Shown here: positions 35,849 to 40,449 of the stretch, piece by piece | How positions within the stretch are numbered: position 1 is the first letter of the stretch | How the letters are laid out: each line of letters opens with the position of its first letter | Source: an uncultured Erysipelotrichaceae bacterium | GTDB lineage: Bacteria > Bacillota_I > Bacilli_A > RF39 > UBA660 | Direction: 5' to 3' | NCBI GenBank assembly: GCA_902780395.1 | Contig: CACZFH010000011.1 | Coordinates: 1 to 40,449 of the forward strand | DNA: 40,449 nt | Notes under the pieces: generated by a model | Seen by the model: only the letters and a program-made list of their open reading frames with translations | Database searches by the model: none | Told to the model about the DNA's origin: nothing | Translations under genes and position numbers: made by a program

Positions 35849-37687
35849 CTATTTTTTTAAATTATCCATTAATGCTTCACTACTTGATTCATCTTCTACT
35901 TGTTCTAATAATTCTTCACTCTTATCATATTGCTTTTTACCATTTTTCATTTCTTCTTCATGAATTAAAACATTATAAGCAATTTTTCCTACTAATGTCT
36001 TAGGTAATTCACTCCTAAATTCATATTCATATGGCCATGAAAAACGAGCTAAATTTTGTTCTACTAATTCTTTAATAGAGCTTAATAACTCAGGAGTCTC
36101 TTTTACACCATGTCTTAATACAATAAAAGCTTTAGCAACCGTAACTTTATAAGGATGAGGAATACCTATAACACAACTCATTTTAACATCCGGATGAGAA
36201 TCGATAACATTCTCAATATTAGTAGGATAAACACAATAACCAGATGTAATAATCATTCGTTTAAGACGACCTTTAAAATACACAAAACCGTCTTCATCCA
36301 TAAAACCTTCATCACCTGTATGCAACCAAATACGACCATCTCGATGTTTTTTTAAAGTCTGCTTAGTTTCTTTTCGATTACGGATATAACCTTCCATTAC
36401 AGTAGGACCATGAATCACTATTTCCCCACTATTTCCATAAGCAAGCTCTCGATCAGTTCCTTCTTGCACAATCTTATAATATGTATCAGGATAAGGAATT
36501 CCAATGCTACCTGGACGATAATCATATAATGGAGTAAAACAACTTGCAGCACAACATTCAGTTAAACCATATCCTTCACGAATAGTTGTTGGAGAATGAT
36601 GTTTACTAAGCCATTCATCAAATCTTCTTTTTAAATCAGTAGATAAAGAATCTCCTCCAGATATGACACAAGTTAAATATGATAAATTCATATGAGAGAA
36701 ATTCTTATTACTTAGCATTGCTTCAAATAAAGTAGGTACCCCAACAATAACATTAGGCTCATATTTTTTCATAATTTTATCAAATGTTTTAGCATTAAAC
36801 TGAGGCAGTAATATACTTGTTCCTCCAAAATATTGAACACAATGAATACAAACACTTAATCCAAACCCATGAAAAATAGGCATAATTGCTAACACTTTAT
36901 CTTTAGCCTTTAAACAACCAACATGTTCAAAATTTTGCATAGCTGATGCATTTAAATTCAAATTAGTTAGTTTAACCCCTTTAGGAGTACCCGTTGTTCC
37001 ACCAGAATATAAAATAGTTGCTAAATCTTTTCCTTTAAATTCATCATCTATTTCTTTTGAATAATTCTTTCCAATCTTAATAAACTCTTTCCAACTAATC
37101 TTTTTACGATTAGTAGAGTTATTAATATAAGTACCAGGATTCAATGTTTTAATTGTTTTTGGAATAATATTCTTAGGTATTGTTAAAGTCGCATATAAAG
37201 ACTTACTAATAGGTGGCATAGATTCACCTACTCCAACAAAAACAACCTTTTTTACTTTTGTATCATGAATAATCTTATCTACTTTTGGAATAGCAAAATC
37301 TATAGAAATTAACCATTCAGATTTTGAAATATTTAAATATTTCTTAATTTCATTCTCTGCTGATAAAGGATGAATCATAGAAGAAACAGCCCCAATTTTA
37401 TTTACAGCATAAAAAGCAATAATACCTTCCGGAGTATTAGGCATACAAATAGATACTACATCTTTATGTTTAACACCTATTGCTTTTAATGACCTAGCTA
37501 CTTCATCAATCTGTTTTAAAAATTCATGATAAGTCTTTTGATTCCCATAATAATTATAACTAATATTATTAAGATGCTTTGAAGCTGTATACTCAATTAA
37601 TTTATAAGCTGAAAAATCAGGATATTCTAGATGATCCTTCTCATTCCGATAATACTTTCTCCAAGGAGCACGAATTGCTTTACTCAT
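35849..37687 (-). CDS. AMP-dependent acyl-CoA synthetase/ligase
   Basis: A 612-residue ANL-superfamily adenylating enzyme, most like long-chain fatty-acid-CoA ligases. The phosphate loop is LYSGGTTGTPKGVKLT; the A5 motif is REGYGLTECC; the A7-A8 motifs are HTGDEGFMDEDGFVYFKGR followed by LKRMIITSGYCVYPTNIE; and the catalytic Lys near the C-terminus is in KTLVGKIAY. No acyl-carrier domain is attached. An acidic, Ser-rich tail of about 25 residues ends the protein. AAGGTGAT precedes the ATG. It is monocistronic, flanked by terminators, with TATAAT at 37705-37710 (minus). Substrate is not readable from sequence; exogenous fatty-acid activation is a guess. Confidence 0.9.
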   Translation of the reverse strand: MSKAIRAPWRKYYRNEKDHLEYPDFSAYKLIEYTASKHLNNISYNYYGNQKTYHEFLKQIDEVARSLKAIGVKHKDVVSICMPNTPEGIIAFYAVNKIGAVSSMIHPLSAENEIKKYLNISKSEWLISIDFAIPKVDKIIHDTKVKKVVFVGVGESMPPISKSLYATLTIPKNIIPKTIKTLNPGTYINNSTNRKKISWKEFIKIGKNYSKEIDDEFKGKDLATILYSGGTTGTPKGVKLTNLNLNASAMQNFEHVGCLKAKDKVLAIMPIFHGFGLSVCIHCVQYFGGTSILLPQFNAKTFDKIMKKYEPNVIVGVPTLFEAMLSNKNFSHMNLSYLTCVISGGDSLSTDLKRRFDEWLSKHHSPTTIREGYGLTECCAASCFTPLYDYRPGSIGIPYPDTYYKIVQEGTDRELAYGNSGEIVIHGPTVMEGYIRNRKETKQTLKKHRDGRIWLHTGDEGFMDEDGFVYFKGRLKRMIITSGYCVYPTNIENVIDSHPDVKMSCVIGIPHPYKVTVAKAFIVLRHGVKETPELLSSIKELVEQNLARFSWPYEYEFRSELPKTLVGKIAYNVLIHEEEMKNGKKQYDKSEELLEQVEDESSSEALMDNLKK

Positions 37688-37722
37688 AAAAAATCACCTT
37701 TTCTATTATACTATAGAAAAAA

Positions 37723-37746
37723 AAAGAAATCTATTTAAATTTCTTT
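37723..37746 (-). terminator. terminator formed at the 3' end of the 184-residue membrane protein gene
   Basis: An 8-bp stem AAAGAAAT/ATTTCTTT (37723-37730 with 37739-37746), 8-base loop containing the TAG stop (37731-37733), and a long T tract on the minus strand. Confidence 0.8.
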
Positions 37747-38285
37747 CTTATACTTCTTAAATAATCTTTTGCCATAATAATCCTATTCTGTAAACTATTT
37801 TTAAACTTAGGAACTATAATTGGTACAATAACAAACAAAAACCATAAACAATCAAAATAATTGCCTCTTAAAAAAGCAATAACTCCTAATAAGAAAATCC
37901 CAATAGCAGCCAAAAAGATAAGAATCACAAATAATAAATTGATTAAATGATTAAAGTTACGTTTTGAATCAAAATCTATTTCTTTCTTTTTTATTAAATG
38001 ATCAGCTTTTTCTTGAAAACGATGATATTTTTCTTCCAACTCTTCTAAAGAGGAAATAACTTCATCAGGAATATAAACATCATCCCGATAAGAAATAGTA
38101 AAATCATCTAAAATAACTAAATCAACATTTTGATATCTCCCAATATCTAAAGATACCTTAAACTCTTCTTCAAAAAAACTAAGCATTTTATTACGACATT
38201 TCTGAGAAATAAAACTAGATTCATTAATATAAACTTTTAATTCCTTATTAATTTGATTTAATACGTTTTGTATATTTTTATCCAT
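37731..38285 (-). CDS. hypothetical membrane protein
   Basis: A 184-residue protein that I do not recognise. The N-terminal 110 residues are soluble and charged (ELEEKYHRFQEKADHLIKKK, likely coiled). They are followed by two transmembrane helices at about 113-138 (LINLLFVILIFLAAIGIFLL) and 145-160 (FDCLWFLFVIVPIIV), and a basic C-terminal tail (AKDYLRSIRKKFK). The topology puts both ends in the cytoplasm. GAGG overlaps the yebC stop, and the ATG is 4 bp after it, so the gene is translationally coupled to yebC. This conserved-looking coupling is the only functional hint. Confidence 0.8.
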   Translation of the reverse strand: MDKNIQNVLNQINKELKVYINESSFISQKCRNKMLSFFEEEFKVSLDIGRYQNVDLVILDDFTISYRDDVYIPDEVISSLEELEEKYHRFQEKADHLIKKKEIDFDSKRNFNHLINLLFVILIFLAAIGIFLLGVIAFLRGNYFDCLWFLFVIVPIIVPKFKNSLQNRIIMAKDYLRSIRKKFK

Positions 38286-38289
38286 ATAA

Positions 38290-39012
38290 TCATTCCTCTT
38301 TTAAATTATAATAAACATCTTGGACATCATCTAAATCTTCTAAAGAATCTACTAACTTTAATACTTTTTCCATACCTTCTTCATCAAGTGTTACTTCCAT
38401 CGTTGGAAGATATGTAAGTTCACATTCTAAAAATTCTAAAACCGAATTTTCTTCTAAAGCATCTCTAACAGCTGTAAAGCTATTTTGATCAGTAGTAATA
38501 ACATAAGTATCTTCTACTTTTTCAAAATCATTAGCGCCAGCATCTAATGCGACCATCATCATAGTATCTTCATCATACTCAGCAGGAATCACAATAGAAC
38601 CCTTTCTTTCGAACAAATAACTAACCGAACCATCTGTTCCTAAATTACCTCCTGCTTTAGTAAAACAGCTTCTAACTTGAGATGCTGTACGATTACGATT
38701 ATCTGTCAAACAGTCAACCATAAAAGCCACTCCACCATGACCATATCCTTCATAACGAACTGTTTCATAATTAGCGCCATCTACACCACCTGTGGCTTTT
38801 TCAATAGCCTTTTGAATATTATCTTTAGGCATATTTTGAGCTTTAGCCTTATCTACTGCTAAACGAAGTGCTGCATTTTGATTAGGATCAGGACTTCCTC
38901 CTTTAGCTGCAACCATTATTTCTTTTGCTAATTTTTGAAATACTTTTCCACGTTGTTGATCTAACAATCCCTTTTTTCTATGAATTGTAGCCCACTTAGA
39001 ATGTCCACTCAT
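38290..39012 (-). CDS. yebC: YebC/PmpR-family transcriptional or translational regulator
   Basis: A 240-residue YebC-family protein. The ATG at 39012 behind GAGGAGG gives MSGHSKWATIHRKKGLLDQQ, the invariant start; 18 upstream in-frame codons are excluded. Other blocks are FQKLAKEIMVAAKGG, NAALRLAVDKAKAQNMPKDN, YEGYGHGGVAFMVDCLTDNR and GGNLGTDGSVSYLFERKG. Family members were described as DNA-binding regulators, and the YebC2 branch as acting on ribosomes at proline runs; which branch this is cannot be decided here. It heads a two-gene unit with the membrane protein. Confidence 0.96.
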   Translation of the reverse strand: MSGHSKWATIHRKKGLLDQQRGKVFQKLAKEIMVAAKGGSPDPNQNAALRLAVDKAKAQNMPKDNIQKAIEKATGGVDGANYETVRYEGYGHGGVAFMVDCLTDNRNRTASQVRSCFTKAGGNLGTDGSVSYLFERKGSIVIPAEYDEDTMMMVALDAGANDFEKVEDTYVITTDQNSFTAVRDALEENSVLEFLECELTYLPTMEVTLDEEGMEKVLKLVDSLEDLDDVQDVYYNLKEE

Positions 39013-39037
39013 ATTATTCCTCCTCACATTCGTATTT

Positions 39038-39066
39038 ATAATATCATATTTTTGAAAAAGTTCCAA
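39038..39066 (-). promoter_or_regulatory. yebC promoter
   Basis: On the minus strand, TTGGAA (39066-39061) and TATTAT (39043-39038) are 17 bp apart. It is back to back with the divergent promoter at 39076. Confidence 0.6.
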
Positions 39067-39075
39067 GTCATTATC

Positions 39076-39104
39076 TTTTCAAATATCAAAGTATCTGTTA
39101 CACT
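39076..39104 (+). promoter_or_regulatory. promoter of the DUF192-like gene
   Basis: TTTTCA (39076-39081) and TACACT (39099-39104) are 17 bp apart, 16 bp before the ATG at 39121. The -35 boxes of this and the yebC promoter are separated by only 9 bp. Confidence 0.5.
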
Positions 39105-39120
39105 AATAGAGGTGAAGGAT

Positions 39121-39450
39121 ATGTATCTAAAATGTCAAAATAAAAATATAGAAATAAAAGAATGCAAAACAATCAAAGAAAAATTGAAATCTTTAAGATT
39201 CGTCTTAGTTCCTATAGACTATGGAATTAAAATAGCCAACCAAAGAATATGGAGTACTTATTATTTCTGTCAAAAAGTAGATATTTTAATAACTAACAAA
39301 GACGAAAAAATTATAAAGATAATAGAAAATGTTAAATCCGAAAAAAGAAAAATCTTATGGAAAAAATATAATATTTATTATTTACCATTAAATACTGTAA
39401 AATATCTAAAAATTGGAGATACGTTAAAATTAAAGAAAAAAGACCAATAA
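39121..39450 (+). CDS. DUF192-like small protein
   Basis: A 109-residue protein starting at the ATG at 39121 behind GAGGTGAAGG; the longer frame upstream overlaps yebC and is not used. The pattern KIANQRIWSTYYFCQKVDIL, then ITNKDEKIIKIIENVKSEKR, then IYYLPLNTVKYLKIGDTLKL follows the DUF192 layout (cysteine-containing strand, 'D-x-x-x-V' strand, then L-P-x-x-x-x-x-x-x-x-x-G-D). It lacks an export signal, unlike many DUF192 proteins. Function unknown. It converges with the HPt-REC gene. Confidence 0.72.
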   Translation: MYLKCQNKNIEIKECKTIKEKLKSLRFVLVPIDYGIKIANQRIWSTYYFCQKVDILITNKDEKIIKIIENVKSEKRKILWKKYNIYYLPLNTVKYLKIGDTLKLKKKDQ

Positions 39451-39461
39451 ATGGTCTTTTT
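39437..39461. terminator. bidirectional terminator between convergent genes
   Basis: A perfect 10-bp stem (39437-39446 with 39452-39461) with an ATAAA loop. It contains the plus-strand stop (39448-39450) and touches the minus-strand stop at 39460-39462. Confidence 0.9.
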
Positions 39462-40272
39462 AAATGACATCTTTTCCACTATATATTAATGTTTTTTCAA
39501 CTACAGATTTAATATTTTGTTCATTGAAAGGTTTTCCTAACATATCAACAATTGGATATGTAAAAGCCTTATCAATAGTTTCTTTAGAAGAATCTCCTGA
39601 AATAATAGATACTGGCATCTTTCTAAATAAATGATTTTCCTTCATATAATCAAGAACCGCAAACCCATCAACTTTTGGCATATTTAAATCAAGTAATATT
39701 GTTTCTATAAAATCATTATCTTGATTAGCTTTAATAACTCTAATAGCTTCTTCGCCATCTTCTGCTGTTGCTACATAATATTTTTCGCTAAAAATACGTT
39801 TTACAAAGTTACGAATAATATTAGAATCATCAGCAACTAAAATAGTTTTTCTAGTAAAGACATCTTCATTTACGATTTCCTTTTCTTCTTTTGGTGCTTC
39901 TACTCCACCAGTACTATCGCCCATATAATCTTGTAATAAAAGAATAGCCTTATTCGTTTCTGTAATCAAATCATTAATATGCGTAGTTACATAGTAATAA
40001 TCACCTGCTTTACTCTTCAATTCATGTTCATAAGCAACATCAGCTAAAGAAGTAAAACCAAATGTCTTAGCATCACTTTTCATAGAATGAACTGTTACAG
40101 AATAATTAGCGAAGTCCTTATTATTCATTTGTTGAATTAATTGATTTATTTTAGTATGAATGCCAACTAAAAACTCACCTATTGTTTCATTATAGGTATC
40201 TGCATCTCCAAATAATTCTAAACTTTTTGGTATATCTACACCGTTTTCTTCTAAAAAATGGATATCTTTCAT
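39460..40272 (-). CDS. HPt-REC phosphorelay protein
   Basis: A 270-residue cytosolic protein. The ATG at 40272 follows AGAGGTG; a 20-codon hydrophobic-looking extension of the longest frame is not coding. Residues 1-115 form a histidine phosphotransfer domain with His62 in VHSMKSDAKTFGF, compared with the usual H-x-L-K-G. Residues 143-270 form a receiver domain with D148/D149, phosphoacceptor Asp195 (LLDLNMPKVDG), and Lys247 in GKPF. There is no DNA-binding or enzymatic output domain and no kinase next to it. It probably shuttles phosphate in a multistep relay whose kinase lies elsewhere. Confidence 0.9.
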   Translation of the reverse strand: MKDIHFLEENGVDIPKSLELFGDADTYNETIGEFLVGIHTKINQLIQQMNNKDFANYSVTVHSMKSDAKTFGFTSLADVAYEHELKSKAGDYYYVTTHINDLITETNKAILLLQDYMGDSTGGVEAPKEEKEIVNEDVFTRKTILVADDSNIIRNFVKRIFSEKYYVATAEDGEEAIRVIKANQDNDFIETILLDLNMPKVDGFAVLDYMKENHLFRKMPVSIISGDSSKETIDKAFTYPIVDMLGKPFNEQNIKSVVEKTLIYSGKDVI

Positions 40273-40296
40273 ACTACGCACCTCTACTCTAAAAAC

Positions 40297-40325
40297 ATTA
40301 TATAATAAAAAAAAAGAAAATACAA
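40297..40325 (-). promoter_or_regulatory. promoter of the HPt-REC gene
   Basis: On the minus strand, TTGTAT (40325-40320) and TATAAT (40302-40297) are 17 bp apart. The -35 box lies inside the palindrome at 40317-40340. Confidence 0.7.
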
Positions 40326-40340
40326 TGAACATTGTATTTT
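40317..40340. repeat. 11-bp palindrome over the HPt-REC promoter
   Basis: Arms 40317-40327 (AAAATACAATG) and 40330-40340 are perfectly complementary with two bases between. It is followed by T residues on the plus strand, so it looks like a terminator, yet no plus-strand transcript needs ending here. An operator is an alternative. Confidence 0.65.
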
Positions 40341-40410
40341 TTTATCTTTGCGTTAATTTTTATTTGGATGTCCGTTTTTAATTAAATAACGGAATTAAGT
40401 CTGATTATAG

Positions 40411-40449
40411 TATAATATTACATGTTTCTATGCAGTTATAAGGAGGAAT
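40411..40449 (+). promoter_or_regulatory. -10 box and ribosome binding site of a gene starting beyond the right edge
   Basis: A TATAAT at 40411-40416 is followed by AAGGAGG at 40440-40446, with three bases left before the window ends. A plus-strand gene therefore most likely starts at about 40453-40456. The -35 region is poor; an inverted pair CCGTT/AACGG flanks an AT-rich spacer just upstream (about 40372-40392). Confidence 0.6.

Noticed and set aside
38980-39120. Extended start for the DUF192-like gene overlapping yebC
   Set aside because: The added codons lie antisense to the yebC start and its promoter, while GAGGTGAAGG directly precedes the ATG at 39121.

Overview
The window is very AT-rich, gene-dense bacterial chromosome. 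Strong Shine-Dalgarno sequences of the AGGAGG/GGTGA type precede nearly every gene, and sigma-A-like promoters (TTGATT or TTTACA, 16-17 bp, TATAAT) are common. TGA is a normal stop (mtaB, yebC and others), so this is genetic code 11 and not a Mycoplasma-type code. DnaB-type replication initiation, MtaB, RecD2, HelD and the order ruvA-ruvB-queA-tgt point to a low-GC Firmicute. The low GC and the DUF5011/pilin-like surface proteins suggest an uncultured gut Bacilli lineage (RF39/Erysipelotrichales-like); that placement is inference. No tRNA, rRNA, CRISPR array, insertion sequence or prophage was found, and no gene-free stretch exceeds 300 bases.

Layout. (1) 1-5726, minus: a surface-protein operon made of a DUF5011/pilin-like protein, a class-B-like sortase, a very large cysteine-rich exported protein and a TadE-like protein cut by the left edge. 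A TetR-type regulator diverges from it at 5897. (2) 6436-14161, minus: an apparently catalytically dead phosphoglycerate-mutase-like protein, map, an unknown protein, a Met-rich 51-residue membrane protein, recD2, mtaB and a membrane-anchored acidic protein. (3) 14365-17755, plus: a SpoVB/MATE-type flippase and a two-component system, ended by a very long hairpin. (4) 17807-26785, minus: a 32-codon ORF, HelD-like helicase, phosphoglucomutase/phosphomannomutase with an unknown partner, a CmpB-like membrane protein, a broken surface-gene tail, a 28-residue-repeat protein, a small multidrug-export protein, CBS/DRTGG-type family II pyrophosphatase and an unknown coiled-coil protein. (5) 26856-31353, minus: an XRE-CYTH fusion, dnaB, prepilin peptidase and a PilC with a long N-terminal extension. 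(6) 31470-39012: a VrrA/YqfQ-like small protein (plus), then tgt, queA, ruvB, ruvA, an acyl-CoA-ligase-like enzyme, an unknown membrane protein and yebC (minus). (7) 39121-40449: a DUF192-like protein (plus), an HPt-REC phosphorelay protein (minus) and the ribosome binding site of a plus-strand gene that starts beyond the right edge.

Most genes are housekeeping (DNA repair, tRNA modification, replication, phosphate and sugar metabolism). The accessory interest lies in the surface operon with its aberrant sortase, the pseudo-mutase, the XRE-CYTH fusion, the repeat protein, several genes too small for routine calling, and a compact style in which terminator stems are built from the last codons of genes and sometimes supply the -35 region of the next promoter.
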